Below, piece after piece: positions 21,320-32,747 of a DNA stretch of 64,000 bases. Under the pieces are notes generated by a model. The model was given only the letters and a program-made list of their open reading frames with translations. It had not been told where the DNA came from and ran no database searches. The first letter of the stretch is position 1. Every line of letters begins with the position of its first letter. The stretch is from Polyangia bacterium. GTDB lineage: Bacteria > Myxococcota_A > Polyangia > Nannocystales > Nannocystaceae. The position numbers and the translations under genes are program-made. Location: assembly GCA_030430565.1 (NCBI GenBank), contig JAUIKS010000013.1:186001-250000 (forward strand), given 5' to 3'.

Positions 21320-23579
21320 CGGGAACCTGGCTCTCAGACCAGGCCGCTGAGGCGCGCGCGTGGCTCGTCGGGACCGCCGCGATCGCGCACCGCGAGCTGC
21401 TCTCGCTGTTCGTGACGCCGCTGGCCTACCTCGTCGGCACGCTGTTTCTGCTCAACCAGGGGTGGAACTTCTCGCTGCTGCTGCGCTTCCTCAACGACCC
21501 GCTGGCCGCGCCCGGCCCGGTGATGCAGTTCTACTTCGGCGGCAGCTTCTTCATCTTCTGGCTGCCGGTGATCTTCCTGTGCTCGGCGGTCAGCATGCGG
21601 CTAGTGGCGGAGGAGCGGAAGCAGGGCACGCTCGAGGCGCTGCTGACCGCGCCGCTGTCGCCCTCGTCGATCATCCTCGGCAAATTCGCCGGCGCGCTGC
21701 TCTTCTACGTGGCGTTGTGGCTGCCGACGGGGGTGTTCTACGCGCTGCTGAGCGGCGCCGCGGTGACGCCGGAGGTCGGGCCGATCGCCTCGGGCTACCT
21801 CGGCGTGCTGCTGGTCGGCGCGACGTTCTTGGCGATCGGGCTGCTGGCGAGCGCGCTGGTCCGCAACCAGCTCGCGGCCGCGCTGGCGACCGCGGTGACC
21901 TGCACGATCACGCTGCTCGCCGGCTTGCTCGTGGACCAGGTCGAGTCGGCCGCGGTCGCGCAGGCGCTGCAGTGGACGAGCCTGCTCGTGATGATGCAGG
22001 AGCTCGCGCAGGGCATCGTCGACTACCACTGGGTCTACCTGCACCTGGCCAGCGTCGTCGTGCTGCTGTCGGCGGCGGTCGTCGTGCTCAACCCGCGCCG
22101 CCGCCTCGAGCACATGCTCCAGCTCGCGCTGCTCTCGATCCTCGCGGTCCACCTGGCGGTGTTCGCCTCGCGGCACTCTCGCCGCGCCGACTGGACCGAG
22201 GGACATGTCTATACGCTCAGCGACCGCGCGCGCGATGTCCTGGGCGGGCTCAAGGGGCCCATCGACGTCACCGTGATCGTGCCCTCGACCATCGGCGGCG
22301 GGCGCCCGAACCCGCTCGCCGGCGAGCTGCGCGAGGTCCTGACGCGGATGCGCGGGGCGGCCGGCGACGGGGCGCTGCGGGTGCGCTTCCTCGACCCGGA
22401 CCGCGACCGTCAGCAGTCCGAGGCGATGATCGCCGACTTCGGCCTGGGCGGGCGCGAGCTCGCCGACGGCGTCGTCATGATCCGCGCGGGGCAGGGGGTC
22501 AAGCTGCGCAAGGCCCATCTGCTGCCCCAGGACCTCGTGACCTACGCGACGACCCCCGACGTGCAGGTCAACGGCCCGCGCGTCAAAGAATTCCGCGGCG
22601 AGGAGGCGCTGCTGACCCGCTTCCTCACCGTCAGCGATCCGACGCGCACGGTGGTCTGCTACACGCAGGGGCACGGCGAGCCGGCCTTCGACAGCCTCGA
22701 GCCCTACAACGGCTACGCCCACCTGCGTGACCTGCTGCGCGAGGCCAACCTCGAGGTCCGCCCGGCCGAGCTCGATGGCGCCGACGCGGGGGAAGCCGGC
22801 GCCGAGGGCCTGGCGGAGTGCGACGTGCTGCTGGTCGCCGGCCCTGCGGGCGCCGTGCCGGAGCGTCAGGCCAAGGTGATCACGCGCTACGCCGAGGCGG
22901 GCGGGGACATCCTGATGCTCACGGGCGCGGTGATCATGCGCGGGCGCGACGAGCTCGCGCCCCACGGCCTCGAGGCGCTCGCGGCGAGCTACGGGATCCG
23001 CTTCGGCGCGCGCGTCGTCCTCGACCCGCACCCGATGCCGGGCGCGACGCCGCTGCTGGCCTTCACGCTGCAGGAGGGCTGGGGCGATCACCCGATCGCG
23101 CAGAGCTTGATCGGCCACCCGATCTCGCTGCTCGAGGCCCGCGAGCTCGACCTCGGCGACCCGGCCGTGTCGCTCTTGCAGACCAGCGAGGCGAGCTGGG
23201 CCGAGGCCGACATCGCGGGCTTCGCCCAGGGCGTCCCGCCGGACCTCGACGCGCAGCTCGATCGCGCCGGGCCGATCGCGGTCGCGGCGGCCTCCGAGCG
23301 CGGTGACTCGCGGATGGTCGTGATCGCGTCGCAGGACTTCGCGCTCAACGCCCTCTTGCGGGAGGATGTGGTCTACGACCGCGGGCGCGACCTGATCCTC
23401 AACGCGGTCGGCTGGTTGAGCCAGCGTGAGAGCCTGCTCGGGATCCGCTCGCGCCAGCGCGAGCACGTCAAGCTGCTGCTGCTGCCGGAGCAGCTCGATC
23501 GCATGAACCTGGTCTGCCTCGTCGGTCTCCCTGGCTTCGCGTTCATGCTCGGGATCATGGTGCTGTGGAGGAGGCGACG

Positions 23580-23583
<4 letters not shown>
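21316..23583 (+). CDS. Fused ABC-2 permease (GldF-like) and GldG-like auxiliary protein
   Basis: A 755-residue fusion. The N-terminal third (about 20-260) holds six helices of an ABC-2 permease, including RLVAEERKQGTLEALLTAPLSP, a typical cytoplasmic segment. A seventh helix near 265-290 introduces a large soluble GldG-like domain (about 295-730; note YTLSDRARDVLGGLKGPIDV and VVCYTQGHGEPAFDS). A last helix (VCLVGLPGFAFMLGIMVLW) closes the protein. GldF and GldG are separate proteins in Bacteroidetes; the fusion is seen in other phyla. GTG start overlapping the ATPase gene by four bases; the next gene overlaps likewise. Confidence 0.85.
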
Positions 23584-25820
<2,237 letters not shown>

Positions 25821-26023
25821 GCTCGCGCATGGGCGCCCTGGCGCGCGGCAGCGATGTGGGGACGACTCGCGCGCGCGTAGACGCCCGCGCGCTGAGTGGC
25901 TCGACGCGCGCTGAGCGGACCGAGCGCAGATTCTTGCCCGGCGCCTGAAGAAAAAACCGCCGCGGTCACCACTCTTAGTGTGCAGGTCGAGCGCGACGCC
26001 CCGTCGCTCGAGCCCGGTGAATC

Positions 26024-27211
26024 ATGCTTACGCACCTACGGAACAAACTCAGCGCCCTCCTGTTTGATGAGCTGCTCTGCCGGCGCTACCCGGCGCGCCT
26101 CGCCACGACGGCCGCCGAGCGCGAGGCGATCTATCGCCTGCGCTATCGCGTCTACGCGCAGGAGCAGCGCAACCTCGACCACCCCGAGCTCGACGCCGAG
26201 CGTCAGCGCGTCTGCAGCGAGATCGACGAGGACCCGGCCACGCGGATCTACTACCTCGGCGACCCCGAGCGACCGCTCGGGACCGTGCGCATTCGCGTAT
26301 GGTCTCCGGGTCAGGTGCCAGCCGAGGTCGTCCGGTTCCACTCCCTCGACCGCCTCCCGGGGGTCGAGCGCTTGACCGTCGGCGACATCAAGATGGTGAT
26401 GATCGACCCCCGCCTGCGCGGCACACACGCGGCCGGCGCCATGCTCGTAAACGCGCTCGTCGACACCATGCGCGCGCGGCCCGTCGACGCGTGGTTCGCC
26501 GTCTCCGCGCCCGGGCTGCTGCGCCGCTATCACATGCTCGGCTTCGACGCCCACGGCGGCCGCTTGATCAGCGGCTCACGCGGGCTGGAGGTCTCGATCG
26601 TCGGCTTGCCGGGTGACCTCGTCGAGCTCGAGCGTCGCGGGAGCCCGATCGCGCGGGCGCTGCGGCGCGCGGGCGTCCCGCAGGGGGAGCCGTGGATCGC
26701 GGCGACCCGAGCCCACATGGCCGCCGATCGGACGGTCGCGCACGACTCGGCCGCGGTGCTGGAGGCGCTCGAGCGACTCGCTGCGCGGCCCGGATCCGTC
26801 GTCGAGGGGATCTCGAGACCGGTGCTCCAACAGCTCGCGCGTGAGGGCGCGATCCTCGAGCTCGACGAGGGCGACAAGCTGCTCCACGAGGGCTTCGTAG
26901 CCAAAGAGCTCTACGTCGTCGTCGACGGCCGCGTGCGCTTCACGAGAGGGGGAGAGCTGCTCAGCGAGCGCGGCGCCGGCTGCTGCGCCGGGGAGGCTGG
27001 GGCGCTCGAGACCCGCGGCCGCCACGGCAGCAGCTGCGTAGCGAGCACTCCCGCGCGTGTCATCGCGCTGCGTCCGAGCTGGATGCGGGCGCTCACGAAG
27101 CGCTTGCGCCATGAGCACGGAGTCGAGCTCGAGCGAATCCTCGATCGCCTGCGGGCCGCGCAGGCGGAGCACGGGCGTCATGCTCCTCTCGCCATCCGCC
27201 GCGTCGCGTGA
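26024..27211 (+). CDS. GNAT acyltransferase fused to a cyclic-nucleotide-binding-like domain
   Basis: 395 aa. The N-terminal 190 residues resemble the GNAT/autoinducer-synthase-like fold (REAIYRLRYRVYAQEQ, then LGTVRIRVWSPGQ, IKMVMIDPRLRGTHAAGAML and LLRRYHMLGFDAHGG). After a linker, residues of about 265-365 resemble a cNMP-binding domain (LELDEGDKLLHEGFVAKELYVVVDGRVRF), with a phosphate-binding region (GEAGALETRGRHGSSCVA) that only loosely matches the RxA pattern. The substrate and ligand are unknown. It stands alone on its strand. An unlinked acyltransferase and a decayed ligand site are both possible. Confidence 0.72.
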   Translation: MLTHLRNKLSALLFDELLCRRYPARLATTAAEREAIYRLRYRVYAQEQRNLDHPELDAERQRVCSEIDEDPATRIYYLGDPERPLGTVRIRVWSPGQVPAEVVRFHSLDRLPGVERLTVGDIKMVMIDPRLRGTHAAGAMLVNALVDTMRARPVDAWFAVSAPGLLRRYHMLGFDAHGGRLISGSRGLEVSIVGLPGDLVELERRGSPIARALRRAGVPQGEPWIAATRAHMAADRTVAHDSAAVLEALERLAARPGSVVEGISRPVLQQLAREGAILELDEGDKLLHEGFVAKELYVVVDGRVRFTRGGELLSERGAGCCAGEAGALETRGRHGSSCVASTPARVIALRPSWMRALTKRLRHEHGVELERILDRLRAAQAEHGRHAPLAIRRVA

Positions 27212-27267
27212 CGGCTCGCCAGCCCAGGTGAGCCCGCTCAGGGGTTGTACGGCTTCGAAACGCGAAA

Positions 27268-27294
27268 GCACCCCGGCGAGCTTCGCCGAGGTGC
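27268..27294. terminator. Hairpin between converging genes
   Basis: A 12-bp stem with one mismatch (27268-27279 with 27283-27294) is placed between the GNAT gene (ends 27211) and the minus-strand lipoprotein gene (ends 27317). Read on the minus strand it is followed by CTTTCGCGTTTCG. It could serve both directions. Confidence 0.45.
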
Positions 27295-27316
27295 CTGGTT
27301 CGTGTCGGTCGCAGGC

Positions 27317-28045
27317 TTAGCCGCGCTTCTTCGCGGCGTCCTTGTTGACCTTCTCGATCAACTTCTTCTGCTGCTCCTCTTGGAGCGCGAGGGTGCGCGG
27401 GTGCCAGGCGGCGCCGGGCGGGGCGACCCAGAGCTCGGCGCCCGACTCCTCGTCGACGACCTTGTAGAAGCGGAAGTCGAGGAGACCGCGGGCGTCGGCG
27501 AAGCCGGTGTCTGAGAAGCGCTTGAAGACGCCCTTGAAGGTGTAGCGCTTGCCCTTCTCAAACTGCACGTCGGGGGCGTCTTTCCACTGCTCGGCCTCCC
27601 ACTCGGGGATCGAGAACTGGTAGCCGACGACCATCATCGCCCGCTTCTTGCCCTTCTCCTCTTCCTTGTCGGCGATCCAGATGTGCGGCTGCTTCGCCGG
27701 CGGACAGCTCTCGCCCTCCGGGCACTCCGGCGGCTCGTAGATGTCCTGGACGTAGCCCTTGACGGTGATCTCGGTGCCCTTGTCTCCAGCCTTGACGTTC
27801 TCCTCGAGGGACTTGCGCAGGCCGTAGATGGAGTAGGCGCCATCTTCCCACTTGTCGGCGACCTTGCCCTCGTCGAAGTCCGGCGACGGAGGCAGCTCGA
27901 CCTTGATGGCCGCGTCCTCGGCGCTGGCCTCGTCTTCGCTCGGCTTGTCCGCCTCTGACTTTTTACCGCTGTCGCATCCACCGAGCGTCAGAGGAAGAAA
28001 CAGCACGGCGGGGAGAAGTGGGATCAACAGAGCGCGCTTCATCAT
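27317..28045 (-). CDS. Hypothetical lipoprotein with possible OB-like domain
   Basis: About 242 aa from the ATG at 28045, with a second ATG directly after it at 28042; GGAGGA lies 11 bases upstream of the first. The leader MKRALLIPLLPAVLFLPL ends in a good lipobox (LGGC). An acidic, disordered stretch is followed by about 180 residues containing ITVKGYVQDIYEPPECPEG, a Cys pair (PPECPEGESCPP) and KRYTFKGVFKRFSDTGFADA, which resembles strands of an OB-like or DUF4131-like fold. The end is Lys/Glu-rich. I do not recognise a function. It diverges from the solute-binding gene by about 115 bp. Confidence 0.66.
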   Translation of the reverse strand: MMKRALLIPLLPAVLFLPLTLGGCDSGKKSEADKPSEDEASAEDAAIKVELPPSPDFDEGKVADKWEDGAYSIYGLRKSLEENVKAGDKGTEITVKGYVQDIYEPPECPEGESCPPAKQPHIWIADKEEEKGKKRAMMVVGYQFSIPEWEAEQWKDAPDVQFEKGKRYTFKGVFKRFSDTGFADARGLLDFRFYKVVDEESGAELWVAPPGAAWHPRTLALQEEQQKKLIEKVNKDAAKKRG

Positions 28046-28161
28046 CGAGGCAACTTCCTCCGTCCTCCAGACGAGGAGCAAAGAGCTTGCGAGTCTGTAT
28101 CATGCGCGCATACGGCTTTTCAAGCGTTCCCAAAACGCGCCAGGCCAGGTACTTCACGGTG

Positions 28162-30018
28162 ATGAGCGGCTTCGCCAGACCTCGGAACCGCACGTCGCGA
28201 CGCCGCGTGCGGCTCGCGGACTGGGCGAGGTCATCGCGCGTCGCCGCGGCCATCGCGTTCGCACAGGCCGCGTGCTCGAGTCAGGCCCCGGGCGAGACGA
28301 GCGACGGTGCCGAGCGCTCCGGAGACGCGGCGGCGGTGCAGGGGCTGCTCGACGACGGCCCCAGGGAGCGGGTCGTCGTGGCCGTACGAAGCCTCCCGGC
28401 CGCGTTTGACCCGTTCTCACCGCTCGACCCCTGGTCGCGCCGCATCGCCGACGACCTGCTGTTCGAAGGCTTGACGCGGCGCAGCTCGAGCGGCGCGCCG
28501 TGGCACACGCTCGCGCTGGCCGAGGAGTGTCATACGGATCTTCAGTCGAAGAGCACCGTCGTGCACTGCCGACTACGGACGGGGCGGATGTTCCACGACG
28601 GCGCACCCGTGACGCCCGAAGACGCGCTCTACAGCATCGCGCGGTGGACGCGGTCCAACGCCCACGCGTTGCGTGCGCGAAATGGCCTGTCCTCGCTGCG
28701 TGAGGTTACGCTGGTCGAGCGGATCCCCGCGCCTGCGGGCGCGAAAACGAGCCCTGAAGCCGATTCGACGGGAGCGGAGGACGGGGCGTCGGCCGACGCC
28801 GCGCGTGAGCAGCTCGAGGGGCCGTGGTTGCGGCTTCGCTTTGATCGCGCCGAGCCGCTCGCGCTCGAGCGAATCGCCGCGATCAAGATCGTCCCCAAGG
28901 CCTCGTACGCCGGTCACGTCAGCGAATTCGCGCGCGCGCCCGTGGGCAGCGGCCCGATGAAGCTCGCCTTCCTCGGCGACGGCCGACTCGTGCTCGAGGC
29001 CGCCCAGGCGCCCAGCGATCCGCGGCGGCCGGATCGCGTCGTGTTCCGCGCGATCGCCGATGGCGCCCAGGCGCTCACGCTCGCGCGTCGCGGGGAGGTG
29101 CACATCGTCGCCTCGCTCGCGCCGCTGCACGTCCCGGATGAGCTGGCCAAGCCGGGCATGGCCGCGCGCTTTCACGCCCTCGTGCTGAGCCCGTCCCGCT
29201 ACGACCTGGTCATCTACAACACGCGGCGCGGCGCGACCGCCGATGGAGAGTTACGCGCGGCCCTCGACGGGGTGCTCCCGCGCGAGACGGTGGCCAGCGA
29301 GCTGTACCGTCGCCCGGCGCTCGAGACCGGGGCGCCCGTCGATCTGCTGACGCCGATCGAGCTCGATCTAGCGGCGCTCGCCGGCGGCGATCTCGAGGCC
29401 GCGCGGCTGGTCCCGCCGTGGACCGTGGAGCGACCGTCCGTCGCGGCGCTCGAGCAGCGCGCGGCCGCCCGACGCGAGGCCGCGAACGCGGCGCTCGACG
29501 CCGTGGGCTGGCCGCTCGATCGCGGCCTGCGGCGACGCGGCTCGAACGGGCTGCGCATCCCCTTGATGTGGGACGGCGCGAAAGGGCACGGCGCCGCGAT
29601 CACCAGCGCGGTCCGGAGCGCGTGGCGTGAGGTCGGCGTGCAGGCGCCCAACGTGACCGCGAGCTGGGGCTACCTGCGACAGAAGCCGATCCGCGAGGGC
29701 AGCTTTGACGCGGTCCTCGCCCGCCTGGCGACGGCCAGCGACGCCGACCTCTACCCGTACTTCCACAGCCACGGTCGACTCAACTTCGCCGGCGTCCGCG
29801 ACGACGCGCTCGACCAGGCGCTCACGGACTACCGCGACGCGACGACGCCGGCCCAGCGAGACGCGGCCCGACAGACCATCGCCGAGCGGATCGAGGCGCT
29901 GCGCGTCGTCTCGGTCCTGTACGCGCCGCTGGAGGTCATGCTGCTGACCCGCGCGCTCGAGCCCCCCGCGTTCATCGACGATCTCCCGCGTCTCGACCGT
30001 CTCCGCTTCCGCGGCTGA
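28162..30018 (+). CDS. Family 5 extracellular solute-binding protein
   Basis: About 618 aa from the ATG at 28162; the frame is open from 28018 with another ATG at 28102 just past a TATCAT. A leader ends near AFAQAACSSQ, a poor lipobox, so it may be lipid-anchored or only secreted. The body matches the oligopeptide/nickel binding family SBP_bac_5: FDPFSPLDPWSRRIADDLLFEGL, then FHDGAPVTPEDALYSIARW, and a C-terminal part with NFAGVRDDALDQAL and ERIEALRVVSVLYAPLE. No permease or ATPase genes lie nearby, so it is an orphan binding protein or a sensor. Confidence 0.78.
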   Translation: MSGFARPRNRTSRRRVRLADWARSSRVAAAIAFAQAACSSQAPGETSDGAERSGDAAAVQGLLDDGPRERVVVAVRSLPAAFDPFSPLDPWSRRIADDLLFEGLTRRSSSGAPWHTLALAEECHTDLQSKSTVVHCRLRTGRMFHDGAPVTPEDALYSIARWTRSNAHALRARNGLSSLREVTLVERIPAPAGAKTSPEADSTGAEDGASADAAREQLEGPWLRLRFDRAEPLALERIAAIKIVPKASYAGHVSEFARAPVGSGPMKLAFLGDGRLVLEAAQAPSDPRRPDRVVFRAIADGAQALTLARRGEVHIVASLAPLHVPDELAKPGMAARFHALVLSPSRYDLVIYNTRRGATADGELRAALDGVLPRETVASELYRRPALETGAPVDLLTPIELDLAALAGGDLEAARLVPPWTVERPSVAALEQRAAARREAANAALDAVGWPLDRGLRRRGSNGLRIPLMWDGAKGHGAAITSAVRSAWREVGVQAPNVTASWGYLRQKPIREGSFDAVLARLATASDADLYPYFHSHGRLNFAGVRDDALDQALTDYRDATTPAQRDAARQTIAERIEALRVVSVLYAPLEVMLLTRALEPPAFIDDLPRLDRLRFRG

Positions 30019-30091
30019 CGTCACGAACGCGCGGAGAATTTGGGAACGTGTAGGCGAACCTGATACCCCCGAGGTCAGTCAGGAGATCGCC

Positions 30092-30280
30092 ATGCCCACG
30101 TTGATGTTGATCGTGCAACTCGTACTGCCGGGAATCGCGGACCGCGACATCGCATCAGAGCTCGCGCTCGAAGCCCGCGAGCCCGCCGTCAGCGAGGTCC
30201 AGCCCGAAGTCGCCGGCACCCTCCGCTACCGCGGGATCGAGGCGATGTTCGCCAAGTTCCAGCGCGAGCACACCGCCTAG
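30092..30280 (+). CDS. Small hypothetical protein (62 aa)
   Basis: ATG start with GGAG seven bases upstream. The product opens with a short hydrophobic stretch (MPTLMLIVQLVLPGIADRD), continues as an acidic segment and ends FAKFQREHTA. It lies 73 bases after the solute-binding gene on the same strand and may share its transcript. No recognised domain. The good ribosome binding site is the main support; spurious translation of GC-rich DNA remains possible. Confidence 0.42.
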   Translation: MPTLMLIVQLVLPGIADRDIASELALEAREPAVSEVQPEVAGTLRYRGIEAMFAKFQREHTA

Positions 30281-30360
30281 CCGGTTCGAAGCAGCGAAGC
30301 TCGGACACGCCCGAGCGACATGTCCGAAAGGTCATGAACGCTCGGCCCGTCGGATCCCGA

Positions 30361-30492
30361 GCGCGCCGCGTCGAAGCTCAAGGGACGCGCGCGAGCCAGG
30401 GAGGGGCCGCCTGAGGACGGCGAGCGCGGAGACAATCGTCCGCTTGTCCCGCCCAGACGCTCGCCGCCCCCCTGGCGTTAAGCAGCGGCCCG
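30361..30492 (+). repeat. Dispersed structured element, copy A (132 bp, short form)
   Basis: Nearly identical to copy B, which begins 195 bp downstream, but lacks a 15-bp block (equivalent to the 3' side of the middle stem) between CTCGCCGCCC and CCCTGGCG. It keeps the outer pair GCCAGGG/CCCTGGC, the inner pair GGCGAGCG/CGCTCGCC and the conserved end GTTAAGCAGCGGCCCG. It lies downstream of the small gene ending at 30280, between converging genes. Confidence 0.85.
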
Positions 30493-30555
30493 CTGCCTGT
30501 ATGCCGTGAACGCCCGAGACCAAGGCTCTTGGCGTATCCCAAGAAGAGCGGTACG

Positions 30556-30702
30556 GCGCGCCGCGTCGAAGCTCAAGGGACGCGCGCGAGCCAGGGAGGG
30601 GCCGCCTGAGGACGGCGAGCGCGGAGACGACCGTCCGCTTGTCCCGCCCAGACGCTCGCCGCCCGGAAGGTGGAAGGTCCCCTGGCGTTAAGCAGCGGCC
30701 CG
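30556..30702 (+). repeat. Dispersed structured element, copy B (147 bp)
   Basis: Full-length copy. Its start and body match copy A at almost every base until the 15-bp indel, and it ends in the same GTTAAGCAGCGGCCCG. Three nested pairings are visible: GCCAGGG/CCCTGGC, CCGCCT/AGGTGG (one G-T pair) and GGCGAGCG/CGCTCGCC. It lies 67 bases before the 3' end of the minus-strand gene at 30770. Confidence 0.87.
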
Positions 30703-30769
30703 GTGCCCGCGTAGCGGATGCGCCCCAGGAGGGCAATTCATACGCGGATCTGTTGTACGGAACTCAGGT

Positions 30770-31588
30770 CTAAAACCGGTAGGCCAGTCCAAGCGAGCCG
30801 GCCAGGAAGGTCTGAAAGGTCGAGACCGGCGCGAACCTCTGCGCCTCGCTCACGCCCTCGAAGATCGCCCCGCGGGCGACGACCCGCGCGCGGTCCGTGA
30901 CGACCCCGTAGGAGCGAAACGAGAACACCAGCGCCACCCGCTGCAGCAGGATCTCGACCTCGATCCCCAACCGGATCAGCCCCGAGCCGTAGTGCTGGAT
31001 CCCCTCGCGCCCCGGGCCGTGCTCATACTGGATCCGGTTGTAGATCCCGCCCCAGCCCGCGCCGATGGCGAGCTGCCCGAACTCGCCGCGCGCGGCGAAC
31101 AGCGCCACGCCGAGCTCGCCGAGCACGAGGTCCTGCGAGGTCGTCTCGTTGTTGTCCTCTGACAGGAAGCGCAGCGAGCCCGAGCGCGCGTTGAAGTCGA
31201 GCGCGAGCACCGGCGTCACGCGGTAGCGGGCCAACAAGCCGGCGCCCCCGAGCGTCGTCGTATTGCCCAGGTAGCGCGAGTCAAAGCGGACGACGGTCGG
31301 CCGGATCGGCGGCGTCTGGATCGCCACGCCCTCGAGCCCCAGCAAGAATTTTCGCGGACGAGGGCGCGGGCGCGGCTTCGGAGGATCGGGCTCCTCCCGC
31401 GCGACCTTCAATTCGGCTTCTGGGCTGGCGGCCTGGTCCGCGCCCACTGCGGCCTTGGGCTCGGCGGCCCAGATCGCGCGCGGCGTGAGCACGAGCGGCA
31501 CGCACAGCGCCGCCACCGCGGTCCAGCGTCGCCGCAGAGGCGCCGCGGAGTCCCCGCGCGCGCGCGCTTGCTCGGAGCCGACGGCCAC
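30770..31588 (-). CDS. Predicted outer-membrane beta-barrel protein
   Basis: 272 aa, GTG start. A signal peptide (basic start, hydrophobic core about 22-36, ending AIWAA) is followed by a Pro/Arg-rich linker (PPKPRPRPRPRKF) and then alternating strands (FLLGLEGVAIQ, LLARYRVTPVLALDFNARSG, LGELGVALFAARGEFGQLAIGAGWG) finishing in LGLAYRF. A C-terminal phenylalanine after aromatic/hydrophobic alternation is the usual end of BAM-inserted barrels. The size would suit a small barrel of 8-10 strands. The family is not recognised. It diverges from yicC across 64 bp. Confidence 0.68.
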   Translation of the reverse strand: MAVGSEQARARGDSAAPLRRRWTAVAALCVPLVLTPRAIWAAEPKAAVGADQAASPEAELKVAREEPDPPKPRPRPRPRKFLLGLEGVAIQTPPIRPTVVRFDSRYLGNTTTLGGAGLLARYRVTPVLALDFNARSGSLRFLSEDNNETTSQDLVLGELGVALFAARGEFGQLAIGAGWGGIYNRIQYEHGPGREGIQHYGSGLIRLGIEVEILLQRVALVFSFRSYGVVTDRARVVARGAIFEGVSEAQRFAPVSTFQTFLAGSLGLAYRF

Positions 31589-31652
31589 CGCGGCGAGAAT
31601 AGAACCGCGCGCCCCCTTGCGGTAGCCCCACGGCGCGCGCTACGTCCCCTTC

Positions 31653-32612
31653 GTGTCGCTCAGGAGCATGACAGGATTCGGGGCGGCGTCGCGTCCCCTC
31701 GGCGCGGCCTTTGGAGCCGGGGGATCGCGGCCGACGCAGACGCTCTCGGTCGAGCTCCGCTCGGTCAACCTCCGCTTCCTCGAGATCAAGGTTCGCCAGC
31801 CCTTCGGGACCCCCTGCGAGGAGCGGATCCGCAAGCAGATCAAGCGGCGCCGCAGCGAGCTCGGGCGCGGGCGCGTCGATGTCCTTGTGCACATCCAGCG
31901 CGTGAGCCCGAGCGACGACGAAGCGGCGCTCGGGATCGACGAGCCGCGGCTCCGGCAGACCCTCGCCGCGAGCCGTCGCGCGGCCGAGTTAGCGCATGAA
32001 CTAGGTGTTGAGGTCCGTGCGCCTAGCACCCTTGAACTATTGAAGTATTCGCAGTTTCAGTCGCAGTCCCACCGCGGCGGAGACGGCGACCGCGCGACCG
32101 CGATCCCGGACGTTTTGGAGCCCTGTCTCAACGAGGCCCTCGACGCGCTCTGCCAGATGCGCGCGCGGGAGGGCGCGGCCCTGGCGGAGGAGATCCTGGA
32201 GCACGCCCGCCAGCTCGAGCAGCGCGTCGCGGCGATCGAGGTCTCGCTGACGGGCGAGGCCGAGCGGCTGCAGGGCCGGCTCCGCGAGCGCGTGCACGCC
32301 CTGCTCGCGCGGGTCGACGCCGAGAAGCCGACCGAGGATCGGATCGCGCAAGAGGTCGCGATCCTGGTCCAAAAAGGCGACGTGACCGAGGAGTTCGCGC
32401 GGATCGCCAGCCATCTCGCCCAGCTGCGCGGGGTCGTCGGCGCCGAGCACAAGGCGGGGCAGGGCAAAACGCTCGATTTTCTGTGCCAAGAGCTGTTTCG
32501 CGAGGTCACGACCATCGGCAGCAAGATCACGAGCCACCGCGGCAGCGGCCTGATGATCGAGGCCAAGAGCTGTGTCGAGCGGCTCCGCGAGCAGGTTCAA
32601 AATGTTGAGTAG
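31653..32612 (+). CDS. yicC: YicC/YloC-family endoribonuclease
   Basis: 319 aa with the family opening SMTGFG and the C-terminal signature FLCQELFREVTTIGSKITSH. YicC proteins cleave RNA endonucleolytically and in E. coli affect sRNA decay. The GTG at 31653 yields MSLRSMTGFG, matching the usual spacing before the motif. The gene comes 135 bp before gmk, a pairing (yicC-gmk) conserved in many bacteria, which supports both assignments. The coiled middle (about 160-230) is as in the family. Confidence 0.93.
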   Translation: MSLRSMTGFGAASRPLGAAFGAGGSRPTQTLSVELRSVNLRFLEIKVRQPFGTPCEERIRKQIKRRRSELGRGRVDVLVHIQRVSPSDDEAALGIDEPRLRQTLAASRRAAELAHELGVEVRAPSTLELLKYSQFQSQSHRGGDGDRATAIPDVLEPCLNEALDALCQMRAREGAALAEEILEHARQLEQRVAAIEVSLTGEAERLQGRLRERVHALLARVDAEKPTEDRIAQEVAILVQKGDVTEEFARIASHLAQLRGVVGAEHKAGQGKTLDFLCQELFREVTTIGSKITSHRGSGLMIEAKSCVERLREQVQNVE

Positions 32613-32747
32613 TGGACAGTCGGCGGACGCCGTGGGATGCCGGTTTCACGCGCCGGCGACGGATTGCTGGCGTCCGCGAGCCCACGCGGCTCAATCCACG
32701 GCCCAAGGAACGGCCCAACAAGCGGGCCGCGCAGGGAAGCGAACACC

